Assembly (NCBI GenBank): GCA_023393475.1
Contig: JAEWLC010000084.1
Coordinates: 1 to 55,359, forward strand
DNA from: Pseudomonadota bacterium
Lineage (GTDB): Bacteria > Pseudomonadota > Alphaproteobacteria > Rhizobiales > Devosiaceae
Direction of reading: 5' to 3'
DNA length: 55,359 bases
Shown here: positions 48,097 to 55,359 of the stretch, piece by piece
Position numbering within the stretch: the stretch's first letter is position 1
Layout of the letters: each line of letters opens with the position of its first letter
Position numbers and translations under genes: made by a program
Notes under the pieces: generated by a model
What the model saw: the letters and a program-made list of their open reading frames with translations, nothing else
What the model was told of the DNA's origin: nothing
The model's database searches: none

Positions 48097-50278
48097 CTTC
48101 AAGATACAGTCCCTTCTGCTTGAGGCCGGCGACGGAGAGGCCCAGTGGAACAAGGCAGGCGTCGATCGCCTCACGCACGCCACCGGCCATGTCACGTCCG
48201 CCGCACACCATGATCTGGGCGCCTTGGCCTACCAGACGACGGACGGTCTCCTCCTCTTCGACGAGCCGCGCCTGCACGTAGCCACCTCCCAGAACGCGAG
48301 AGAAAATGGTCTTGAGCGCTGTTAGGCGGCCGTCGTCGAGGGCGGCCTCCAGGTCGTCGCGATAGAGGAAATCCGAGGAGGGATCGCGACCGCCGAAGAA
48401 GAGATGCACCGGTCGGCGGTTGGCGTTGCGGCGGACGAAACCGGCGAGCGGCGCGACCCCCGCCCCCGCGCCGATCAGAATGAGCGGGCGGCGGCCACGG
48501 CTGGGGCGGAAGTCCGGATTGGGCCGGATGAAACTCTCGATCGCATCGCCGGGCGACAGCGCATGCAGGAACTCAGAACAGACCCCACCCGATTGCTTGC
48601 GCACGCAGATTTCAAGCACGCCATCCCGCGATGCCGAGGCGAGCGAGTAGTATCGTGGGACATCGCTACCGGGCGGTACGATGCCGATGAGGTCGCCGAC
48701 CTCGAAATGCGGCAGGCGCGAGCCAATCCAGCGCCGCTGGTACTGGGGCGCAACGAAGCGGAGGACCACAACCGGCGCCTGGACCTCCATGCCGTAAACT
48801 GCCCGCTCGGCCAGTACGAGCCTGCGGGTCGGCGGCACGTCGGGCACATGGGTGAGCGTCAGCGGCACGCCCAGTTGCTCGCCGAGCAACGTGCCCCATG
48901 CTGCGAACTGGGCCGATGACTGGCGGTCTACCCCGTAGATCGGGAGCAGGCGGCGCAAGCCTTTGGCTTCGAGCGCAGAATCGACGTCGGCAGCAAACCC
49001 GCAGAAGTGGGTAAAGCTCTGGTCGCCAAAACCCAGCACGGCGTATTCGAGGTTCGAACCGAACGCCCCGAGTTTGGCAAGGAACTGCCGACCGGAAGCA
49101 GGCGCAGCACCGTCTCCATAGGTAGCCGTGAGCACGATGAGCCGCGAAGCGTTGGTATATTGGCGCCGCACGTCGTTCATCGACGCCACGTGAACCCGCA
49201 GACCCTGCTGCTGCAGGGCGTCATGCAATGTCGCGGCGAACCCCCAGGTGCTGCCGGCCTCGCTGCCGACGAGGATGATGGTGTCAGCATCGCGCCAGGC
49301 TGCATTGCCGGCGATATGGGGCGTGTTGCGGCGGCGCATCCACCAGATGGCCGCACCGGTCAGGGTCAGCACCGGTACGGCCAGTGCCGCGAGGCCGAGC
49401 AGCAACGCAATCATCGGCGCACCCTGTCCGGTGTGCAGCATGTAGATGAACTCGTAAGCCCGCTGCCATACGTCGCTGGGCGCGAAGGAGAGGAGGGCCC
49501 CACTCCCCTGATCGACATAGCCTTGTCCGGTGGCCGTGGTCACAGTGAAGACATCAGTCGCATCGCCCGCCGCGGGAAAAACCAGCTCGCGCAGCTCGGA
49601 CAGCGGAATGGAAGCCAAGGCAGCCAGTGACCCGACAGGCGCGACCACATTTCCCACGCTTGTGGGGGGAAGTGTGAAGGTCGCGGCGGCGCTCTCGGGA
49701 AGCAGTTCGAAGCTGACCGCGGACAGGTAGGCCCCGGTGATCGATGTCAGAAGCAGAACCAGGACTCCGAGACGTGCCAGATCCGTGTGCAGCCGCTGCG
49801 AGCCGGTGCCGCGAGACCGCAGGAATAGCTTGCGCCAGCCCCCCATCTTGGCGACCAGCAACAGGATGCCGCTGACCGATAGAGCGAGAATGGCGAGTGC
49901 CGAGGCTCCGGCCATGCCATGCCCGAAAGTTCCAAGCAGAAACGAGCGATGTAGGTCGGTGATGAAGGCAAAGAACGATGACGGCGCGTCGGCCCGCGTC
50001 GCCGCACCAGTCTGGGGATCGATGACCTGGGCCGTGCGAACCCCATTGTCCATGGCATAGGCGACGACCTTGCCCGACGCGGAACGCACCAGCCGCTCGA
50101 CGCCCGGCAGGCTATGCGTCACTCGCTCCGCCACCGCGGCAATGCTGGGATTGTCGGCCGAAGGGAGCGCCATCGCTGCGTCCGCGATCGGCTGCAACGC
50201 GAGGAGGGACCCGGTGACCGCCATGAAGACGACGAGGATGGCGCCCACGAGACCCGCGAACGAATGGAAGCTACGCAT
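48086..50278 (-). CDS. PepSY membrane / flavodoxin / FAD-NAD(P) reductase fusion
   Basis: The 730-residue protein has four or more membrane segments with PepSY regions in the first ~340 residues (FHSFAGLVGAILVVFMAVTG, conserved His in DLHRSFLLG and LHTGQG, which may bind haem). A flavodoxin domain follows (about 345-480; ILVGSEAGSTWGFA, TATYGDGAAP), then a sulfite-reductase/CPR-type FAD and NADPH module (about 500-730; YYSLASAS, GAGAGVAPLAGFVR, FFGGRD) ending LYLEDAY. It can move electrons from cytoplasmic NADPH across the membrane to periplasmic flavoproteins. Confidence 0.9.
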   Translation of the reverse strand: MRSFHSFAGLVGAILVVFMAVTGSLLALQPIADAAMALPSADNPSIAAVAERVTHSLPGVERLVRSASGKVVAYAMDNGVRTAQVIDPQTGAATRADAPSSFFAFITDLHRSFLLGTFGHGMAGASALAILALSVSGILLLVAKMGGWRKLFLRSRGTGSQRLHTDLARLGVLVLLLTSITGAYLSAVSFELLPESAAATFTLPPTSVGNVVAPVGSLAALASIPLSELRELVFPAAGDATDVFTVTTATGQGYVDQGSGALLSFAPSDVWQRAYEFIYMLHTGQGAPMIALLLGLAALAVPVLTLTGAAIWWMRRRNTPHIAGNAAWRDADTIILVGSEAGSTWGFAATLHDALQQQGLRVHVASMNDVRRQYTNASRLIVLTATYGDGAAPASGRQFLAKLGAFGSNLEYAVLGFGDQSFTHFCGFAADVDSALEAKGLRRLLPIYGVDRQSSAQFAAWGTLLGEQLGVPLTLTHVPDVPPTRRLVLAERAVYGMEVQAPVVVLRFVAPQYQRRWIGSRLPHFEVGDLIGIVPPGSDVPRYYSLASASRDGVLEICVRKQSGGVCSEFLHALSPGDAIESFIRPNPDFRPSRGRRPLILIGAGAGVAPLAGFVRRNANRRPVHLFFGGRDPSSDFLYRDDLEAALDDGRLTALKTIFSRVLGGGYVQARLVEEEETVRRLVGQGAQIMVCGGRDMAGGVREAIDACLVPLGLSVAGLKQKGLYLEDAY

Positions 50279-50290
50279 CGCCGGACCCGC

Positions 50291-50761
50291 TCAGAGACCG
50301 AGTGAGACGGTGTTGACGTAGCCCGTGCCCGAGGCCGTCGTCGGCGCGGAGGTGAGATCGACCACCGCGTCGTCGGAGTACTGGCCGCCATTTTCGACGG
50401 CGCTATCGACATGGATCGTGTAGCCTGCATCAAGCAGGGTGTCCGCGAGGTTGGCATTAACTGTCAGTGTTTCGCCGCTTCCGACGCTGGCGCCAGTGAT
50501 GCCGTCGATATTGATCGATCCGCCGCCGCTCGAGGCCGCACGCGCCCAGCCCCGCAGGTCACCATAGTATCTCGACTTCTGGCCAGCGATCCAAAGAGTG
50601 GAATTGTAGCTCCCGTCCGGATTGGCGAGGTAGACGGCAAGATAGGCGGGGTGTCCCGAATACTGAACGAGGCTGGTCTGGATGGTAATGTCGCGCGCCA
50701 TGGCAAGACCTGGGGCGACTAAGGCGGTTGCCAGCATGAGCGTTGCGGCGAGTCTCTTCAC
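50291..50761 (-). CDS. DUF2271 periplasmic protein, putative flavinylation substrate
   Basis: The start is set at GTG 50761 (MKRLAATLMLATALVAPGLA), a signal peptide ending AMA. The 156-residue protein has the DUF2271 features: ITIQTSLVQYSGHPAYLAVY, STLWIAGQKSRYYGDLRGWA. D86-GITGAS-92 matches the ApbE target pattern (D..[ST]GA[ST]), with S92 as the candidate flavin attachment site. With PepSY reductase and ApbE in the operon it is probably an FMN-carrying periplasmic electron acceptor. It is the first gene, divergent from the two-component system. Confidence 0.82.
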   Translation of the reverse strand: MKRLAATLMLATALVAPGLAMARDITIQTSLVQYSGHPAYLAVYLANPDGSYNSTLWIAGQKSRYYGDLRGWARAASSGGGSINIDGITGASVGSGETLTVNANLADTLLDAGYTIHVDSAVENGGQYSDDAVVDLTSAPTTASGTGYVNTVSLGL

Positions 50762-50804
50762 GGTCCGTACTCCGGTCAGTGGTTGATGTCGCACTTGGAT
50801 CACC

Positions 50805-50824
50805 GCAAGCTGACAGCAAGCTGA
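50805..50824. promoter_or_regulatory. direct repeat GCAAGCTGA x2, likely response-regulator box
   Basis: GCAAGCTGA occurs at 50805-50813 and 50816-50824, an 11-base period typical of OmpR/PhoB-family sites, in the 108-base gap between the DUF2271 gene and the divergent response regulator. It could control both directions. Confidence 0.65.
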
Positions 50825-50869
50825 AACAGCACGGGTTTCCTATTCAGGTTGGCGTCAGGTTCGGGCACT

Positions 50870-51550
50870 ATGAGGCCGGCGGGAGCACTGCGCTTGAGAG
50901 TCCTGTTGATCGAAGATGACCATGTGCTGGGGGCGGCGATCCGCGACCACGTCTTGTCCATCGGGCATGCAGTCGACTGGATGCGGCGCATCGATGAGGC
51001 ACGTCTTGCGCTGGCGAGCGTGCCGTACGAACTGGTGCTGCTCGATCTCAACCTGCCCGATGGGCGGGGGCTCGATCTGTTGCGCGAGATGCGCTCGGCC
51101 GCCAATGCCGTCCCGGTGATCATCACCACCGCGCAGGACCAGATCGCCGTGCGCATCGAAGGCCTCAACTCGGGAGCGGACGACTATCTCGTCAAGCCGT
51201 TCGATCTCTCGGAGATGGGCGCGCGCATCGCCGCCGTTGCTCGCCGCTATGGGGGCAACCCTTCACCAGCGATCACGGCGGCGGGCGTCACCGTCGATCT
51301 CGGCAGGCGGACTGCGATGGTTGACGGAGAGAAAGCCAGCCTCACTGCCCGGGAATGGGCCGTGCTCGAACGGCTGCTGTCGCGGCGCGGCGGGATCGTG
51401 ACCAAGTCCGAGATCGAGGACTCGCTCTATTCGTTCGGCGCGGAAGTGGAGAGCAACGCCGTCGAAGTCTATGTCAGCCGGCTGCGCAAGAAGCTCGGCA
51501 AGGACTTCGTCCAGACGGTCCGCGGACTTGGCTATCAGGTGAACGCTTGA
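50870..51550 (+). CDS. OmpR-family response regulator (QseB/PmrA-like)
   Basis: The receiver domain (about residues 8-125 from ATG 50870) has acidic pocket residues in LLIEDDHVLG, the phospho-acceptor Asp in LVLLDLNLPDG and Lys in YLVKPFDLSE. The winged-helix output domain follows (EWAVLERLLSRRGGIVTKSE, VEVYVSRLRKKLG, VRGLGYQV). The start may be ATG 50870 or TTG 50894, which gives MRVLLIEDD, the commoner N-terminus. The stop overlaps the kinase start (TTGA). Confidence 0.93.
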   Translation: MRPAGALRLRVLLIEDDHVLGAAIRDHVLSIGHAVDWMRRIDEARLALASVPYELVLLDLNLPDGRGLDLLREMRSAANAVPVIITTAQDQIAVRIEGLNSGADDYLVKPFDLSEMGARIAAVARRYGGNPSPAITAAGVTVDLGRRTAMVDGEKASLTAREWAVLERLLSRRGGIVTKSEIEDSLYSFGAEVESNAVEVYVSRLRKKLGKDFVQTVRGLGYQVNA

Positions 51551-52938
51551 AGCGGCGCCCCTCGATCGCCCTGCGCCTTGCCCTCGGGTTGACGGCTGGC
51601 ATGGCACTGCTCTGGATGGGCGCTGCAGCCATTTCCGTCAACGTCATGCACCACGAACTCAACGAGGCCTATGACGATAGCCTGCAGCAGAGCGCGCAGC
51701 GATTGTTGCCACTGGCCGTGCACGATCTGCGGGAAGAGCGTGACGGCCGGGGCCTGATCGTCGGAGATGACCACGACGACGACGACTTGGGAGAGCTCGG
51801 CCGTAGCGATGGTCGCCGGACGAAGCCGGTGCCACACGACCCCGCCTTCACCTACGTCATTCAGAACCGGACAGGAGCGGTCGTCCTGCGCGATGAACAC
51901 GCAAGCGAGCTTGCCGTTCCCGCCGACCTGCCGGAGGGGTTCGCCGACCTCGATGGCCAGCGCTCCTTCCGGCTCGCCGATCAGCGCACGGGGTTTGCGA
52001 TCCTGGTTGTCGAGACAAGCGATCGTCGCATGACCGGGTTGCGCGACAGCATCATGGCGCTGGGGATTCCGCTGCTCGCCCTGCTGCCGCTGATGGCGGG
52101 GGGAGTATGGCTGGCTATGCGTCTTGCCCTGCGACCCCTTGAGTTGCTGCGCCAAGACATTAGCCAGCGCGACAGCCGCAATTTGCAGCCGCTCGGCTCG
52201 GATGGCCATCCCGCAGAGCTGGCTCCAATTGCAGAGGCAGTCGAGGGGCTCCTGTCCCGGCTGAAGGCTGCCCTCGATGCAGAGCGTTCGTTCGCCGCGC
52301 GCAGTGCCCATGAGCTCCGAACGCCCATCGCGGGCGCTCTTGCACAGACGCAGCAGCTGGCCGCGGAGCTTGGCAGCAAGCCCGGCTCGGCGCGGCTGCG
52401 AGAAATAGAAGCTGCCCTGAAACGATTGTCGACGCTCTCGGAAAAGCTGCTGCAACTCGCGCGCATTGAGGCCGGTTTCGCCAGACAGGAGCGCAACACG
52501 GATTTGCTGCCCGTCCTGCGAATGGTCATGGGGGACGTCAACGCTGGCAGCGTCTGGCACGACCGTGTGCGGTTCAATGCCGGTCCAACGAGCATTGTGG
52601 CGCCCATTGATCCAGACGCGTTCGCCATTGCCCTCCGCAATGTCGTCGAAAACGCACTCAAGCATGGCGCCCAGAACCGCCCGGTGGAGGTATTCACAGA
52701 CACTCCCGGAACCGTTCGCGTTCGTAACGAAGGCAGTATCGTTGAACCGGCAGAACTCGCCGGACTCGGACAGCCCTTCGTACGTGGAGCGACCACGGCG
52801 GAAGGCACTGGCCTCGGGCTCTCGATCGCCCGCTCCATTCTGGAGCAGGCCGGGGGCAAGTTGGTGCTGCAGTCACCGGCACCTGGCACCGCTGACGGCT
52901 TCGAGGCGGCGCTGGTTCTTCCCACGATACGGCCCTGA
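51547..52938 (+). CDS. sensor histidine kinase with acidic periplasmic loop
   Basis: The TTG at 51547 overlaps the regulator stop; later Met codons would remove the first membrane segment (LALGLTAGMALLWMGAAAIS). The periplasmic domain (about 35-165) contains GDDHDDDDLGELG, an acidic His-containing loop suited to metal sensing. The second membrane segment is near LGIPLLALLPLMAGGVWLAM. The HisKA motif is FAARSAHELRTPIA. The ATP-binding domain shows NVVENALKHG and GTGLGLSIARSI. 463 residues. The cognate system probably controls the flavin operon and the VIT transporter gene. Confidence 0.9.
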   Translation: MKRRPSIALRLALGLTAGMALLWMGAAAISVNVMHHELNEAYDDSLQQSAQRLLPLAVHDLREERDGRGLIVGDDHDDDDLGELGRSDGRRTKPVPHDPAFTYVIQNRTGAVVLRDEHASELAVPADLPEGFADLDGQRSFRLADQRTGFAILVVETSDRRMTGLRDSIMALGIPLLALLPLMAGGVWLAMRLALRPLELLRQDISQRDSRNLQPLGSDGHPAELAPIAEAVEGLLSRLKAALDAERSFAARSAHELRTPIAGALAQTQQLAAELGSKPGSARLREIEAALKRLSTLSEKLLQLARIEAGFARQERNTDLLPVLRMVMGDVNAGSVWHDRVRFNAGPTSIVAPIDPDAFAIALRNVVENALKHGAQNRPVEVFTDTPGTVRVRNEGSIVEPAELAGLGQPFVRGATTAEGTGLGLSIARSILEQAGGKLVLQSPAPGTADGFEAALVLPTIRP

Positions 52939-52961
52939 GATGGCACAGAGGACACAGAACA

Positions 52962-53669
52962 ATGACCGTGACCTACCAATCTGCCCATCAAGAACTCCAC
53001 TACCTCCAGCGCGCCGGGTGGCTGCGTGCCGCCGTACTGGGCGCAAATGACGGCATCGTCTCGGTGTCCTCGCTCATCGTCGGCGTTGCCGCTGCCAATC
53101 CTGGTCCCGAAGCTATCCTGATCGCGGGGGTGGCCGGTCTGGCAGCTGGCGCGATGTCGATGGCGGCGGGGGAGTATGTCTCGGTCAGCTCCCAATCTGA
53201 CCTCGAGCGCGCCGATATAGCCCGGGAGAAGCAAGCTCTGATCGATACGCCCGCCGAGGAAGAGGCCGAGCTCGCCTCCATCTACGAGGCTCGTGGCCTG
53301 TCACCGGCTACGGCAGCACTGGTTGCCAGGGAAATGACCGAGAAGGACGCTCTGGGTGCGCATGTCAGGGACGAACTCGGCCTGTCCGAGGTCCACGCTG
53401 CAAACCCTATCCAGGCAGCCGCCGCCTCCGGTCTGACGTTTACCATCGCCGCCGCCATGCCCTTGCTCGCTGCCATAGTGGCACCCGCTGGCACAACAAT
53501 ACCAGCAGTGGTCGTAACCACGCTTGTCTGCCTGGCGGCGCTCGGCGCCATCGGCGCCGTGGCGGGTGGCGCGCCCATGCTCCGCGCGACACTTCGCGTG
53601 TTGTTCTGGGGAGCCGCCGCGATGGCGATCACTGCTGGTGTCGGCAGCCTCTTCGGCGTCAGCGTGTAG
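52962..53669 (+). CDS. VIT1/CCC1-family Fe/Mn transporter
   Basis: The 235-residue membrane protein has the family start LQRAGWLRAAVLGANDGIVS, with the membrane Asp-Gly, then VSSLIVGVAA and AGAMSMAAGEYVSVSSQSDL, a cytoplasmic acidic metal-binding helix pair (REKQALIDTPAEEEAELASI, ALVAREMTEKDALGAHVRDE) and three C-terminal segments. Members move Fe2+ or Mn2+ out of the cytosol. It starts 23 bases after the kinase gene, linking the two-component system to metal supply. Confidence 0.92.
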   Translation: MTVTYQSAHQELHYLQRAGWLRAAVLGANDGIVSVSSLIVGVAAANPGPEAILIAGVAGLAAGAMSMAAGEYVSVSSQSDLERADIAREKQALIDTPAEEEAELASIYEARGLSPATAALVAREMTEKDALGAHVRDELGLSEVHAANPIQAAAASGLTFTIAAAMPLLAAIVAPAGTTIPAVVVTTLVCLAALGAIGAVAGGAPMLRATLRVLFWGAAAMAITAGVGSLFGVSV

Positions 53670-54036
53670 CGGCGCCGAACTCCAGCTGGGCAGGAGTGTC
53701 CAACGTTCGGCTCGCCCTGGAAACCAGGACCGAGACGAACATGTGCAGCAGAGACGCGGGCGACATTGCCCTCAACTGCGAGCCAGTTGCGGTAGTCTCT
53801 CTGTTTCGCCTTAAGCTCGGCATCACCTGCCCCCTCGCGGTATCCGTCGGCCTCGGCCTTGCGGTGACGCTGCAGGTTGCCGCAGCCCGCCTGGATCCGC
53901 TCTGGCGGCACTCACCACAGTCGACAATTGTCGCCACAACTTCAGCATCGCCTAGCCAACGCCGAATGCTTGATGTCCGTTTTGCGCCAAAACCGGGCAT
54001 TGGCGGGCCTCGCGTCCCCACACCGCGCTACAGGGG
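53670..54036. other. non-coding stretch with an imperfect palindrome
   Basis: No convincing gene lies on either strand; frames here have poor protein character. ATGTCCGTTTTG and CAAAACCGGGCAT form a hairpin at 53973-54000, of the kind seen in short dispersed palindromes of Rhizobiales. It may be the shared terminator of the converging VIT and arsenite genes, although no U-tract follows. Confidence 0.4.
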
Positions 54037-55065
54037 CTATGTCGTGCCCATCCGCTCGTACCAGCCCTTGCTCCGGTCACCATCCACACCACCGAGAGCA
54101 TCACCGGAACCTCGACGAGAACGCCAACGACGGTGGCAAGAGCGGCACCCGAGTTGAAGCCGAAGAGGCTGATCGCGGCAGCCACGGCGAGTTCGAAGAA
54201 GTTGGAGGCCCCAATCAGCGCCGAGGGACCGGCCACGCAGTGCTGCTCTGGAGGCACGGTTCAGGAGGTAGGCCAATCCCGAGGTGAAATAGACCTGGAT
54301 AAGGATGGGAATGGCCAGCAACAGGATGACCAGTGGCTGCGCGATGATCTGCTCACCCTGGAAGCCGAAGAGCATGACGAGGGTCAAGAGCAGCGAAGCG
54401 ATCGACACCGGTTGAAGGATGGAGAGAGCCCGGTTCATGCAGTCGATGCCGCCGCTGCTGATGAGCCAGCGCCGATAGAGCTTGGCTACGACAACCGGCA
54501 CCACGATGTAGAGGCCAACGGAGAGAAGCAGCGTCTCCCATGGCACCGTGACCGCCGAAAGGCCGAGCAGAAGGCCGACGATGGGCGCGAATGCCACGAC
54601 CATGATCAGGTCGTACAAGGCTACCTGGCTGAGGGCGAAATGCGGCTCGCCCTTGGTGAGGTTCGACCACACGAACACCATGGCGGTGCAAGGAGCCGCA
54701 GCGAGAATGACAAGGCCGGCGATATAGCTGTCGATCTGATCCGCAGGTAACAGCGGCCCGAAAAGCCAGCCGACGAACAACCACCCAAGGAGTGCCATCG
54801 AGAAGGGCTTGATCGCCCAGTTAATGAAAAGCGTGATCCCGATCCCGCGCCAGTACGTGCCCACCCGACGCAGGCTCATGAAGTCGATCCGGACCAGCAT
54901 GGGGATGATCATGAGCCAGATCAGCACCGCCATGGGCAGGTTGACCTGCGCATATTCCAAGGCTGCGAGCGCATGGAAGACGCCGGGGAACAGTTGGCCG
55001 GCTGCGATGCCGAGGACAATGCAAATCGCGACCCAGAAGGTCAGGTAGCGTTCGAAAATGGACAC
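54037..55065 (-). pseudogene. Acr3-type arsenite efflux gene with two frameshifts
   Basis: The first ~270 residues are a good Acr3 (ArsB/BASS fold): MSIFERYLTFWVAICIVLGI, VNLPMAVLIWLMIIPMLVRI, AAPCTAMVFVWSNLTKGEPH with the functional Cys, and YFTSGLAYLLNRAS. Near 54249 the frame turns to nonsense while another frame continues EQHCVAGPSALIGASNFFEL, FGFNSGAALATVVGV and MLSVVWMV. Near 54080 the original frame resumes with DRSKGWYERM, the normal Acr3 end. Two compensating indels thus replace ~56 residues covering the last membrane segments. Either the gene is dead or there are two base-call errors. Confidence 0.8.
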
Positions 55066-55068
55066 CGA

Positions 55069-55190
55069 TCAGGCTTTTCTTTTGAGCGTGCCAGATAGGC
55101 CCGCAGCCTTGGCGACGGTGTTGAAGATGGTCCCGTACTTGCGGACGTTCGTGTGCAGGAGTTCCAGGCGCTGCTCGCTCTGGCGCACCT
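55069..55190 (-). pseudogene. C-terminal fragment of an unidentified protein upstream of acr3
   Basis: The minus-strand frame ends RQSEQRLELLHTNVRKYGTI, FNTVAKAAGLSGTLKRKA with natural protein character and stops three bases before the Acr3 start. Upstream of ~55190 the frame becomes implausible, so only about 40 residues are credible. The family is not recognised. Confidence 0.3.
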
Positions 55191-55312
55191 TGCTGCTGCG
55201 TGGCTTTGGACCATCAGCGGCGGGTATTCGGCCGTCGTGTTGGCCATTGTCGGAACGTCGGTGCTCATGGTCGGGGCCTTTTGGTGGGCAGCATCGCGTC
55301 CACCTCGCTGAA
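55165..55312 (+). pseudogene. C-terminal membrane fragment, possibly of an MFS-type transporter
   Basis: The plus strand reads FQALLALAHLAAAWLWTISG, GYSAVVLAIVGTSVLMVGAF and WWAASRPPR then stop: two adjacent membrane segments with a basic end, typical of the C-terminus of a transporter. The frame closes upstream near 55103. It abuts the minus-strand fragment, suggesting a recombination junction. The last ~45 bases of the window hold nothing identifiable. Confidence 0.3.
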
Positions 55313-55359
55313 TGTCCGCATTGAATCAAAAGCTGGAGTCGCCGGGGCGATTTGTGGGG

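Noticed and set aside
53696..54287. Plus-strand ORFs of 136-153 codons downstream of the VIT gene
   Set aside because: They run antisense through the Acr3 gene and its palindrome, and their translation has no protein character.
38807..55359. A third copy of the 14-bp tRNA-Ser core marking the right end of the second element
   Set aside because: I looked for CTCCGCCA-type matches and found only partial ones (such as near 50128 in coding sequence) without matching flanks.
1..55359. Biosynthetic gene cluster or intact insertion sequence
   Set aside because: No PKS, NRPS, terpene or RiPP enzymes and no transposase with terminal repeats were seen.

Overview
The window reads as a Hyphomicrobiales (Devosia-like) alphaproteobacterial chromosome segment, about 62-65% G+C by eye. 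The gene order rplU-rpmA, GNAT, obgE, proB-proA-nadD, rsfS-rlmH, envC-ctpA, deacetylase, rppH and the Omp25/31-type porin support this assignment, which is inference. The first ~650 bases do not fit it. They are more G+C-rich and encode the end of an actinobacterial UvrD2-type helicase, then a short ORF and a GC hairpin; I read this as a probable chimeric join.

Region 1 (665-14387) is conserved core, almost all on the minus strand: RNA 5' pyrophosphohydrolase, a divisome peptidoglycan pair (EnvC-like activator and CtpA protease), ribosome maturation and silencing (RlmH, RsfS, Obg), NAD and proline synthesis, L21/L27, and a tRNA-Ser(CGA).

Region 2 (14388-37332) is a ~23 kb integrated element. 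A 14-bp repeat of the tRNA-Ser 3' end bounds it, and paired CCCTAAGG repeats lie just inside both ends. A tyrosine integrase, a HTH excisionase-like protein and an ORF coupled to the integrase sit at the right end. Cargo includes an SRAP (HMCES/YedK) protein, a HicB-like protein, a porin, an Hsp20/DUF982 stress group, HNH proteins, an XRE regulator with visible operators coupled to a thermonuclease, a Panacea/SocA antitoxin with a putative partner, and two large phage ejection-like virion proteins without capsid, portal or terminase genes. A 133-bp array of imperfect palindromes, spaced near whole helical turns, lies upstream of the virion-like block.

Region 3 (37333-40351) starts with a second integrase back to back with the first, then an HNH-like ORF, an Excalibur peptide and a broken MgtC-type gene. 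It looks like the remnant of a second element in the same tRNA site.

Region 4 (40381-55359) is metal and sulfur handling. A BigR-like dithiol ArsR regulator is upstream of a metal P-type ATPase and divergent from a persulfide operon (two YeeE/YedE proteins, persulfide dioxygenase, DUF442 sulfurtransferase, SulP). Next is a flavin-based extracytoplasmic electron-transfer operon (DUF2271 protein with a DGITGAS flavinylation-like motif, PepSY/flavodoxin/FAD reductase, ApbE, His/Asp-rich secreted protein). It is divergent from an OmpR-type two-component system followed by a VIT-family Fe/Mn transporter. The window ends in an Acr3-type arsenite efflux gene with two frameshifts and unidentified fragments.
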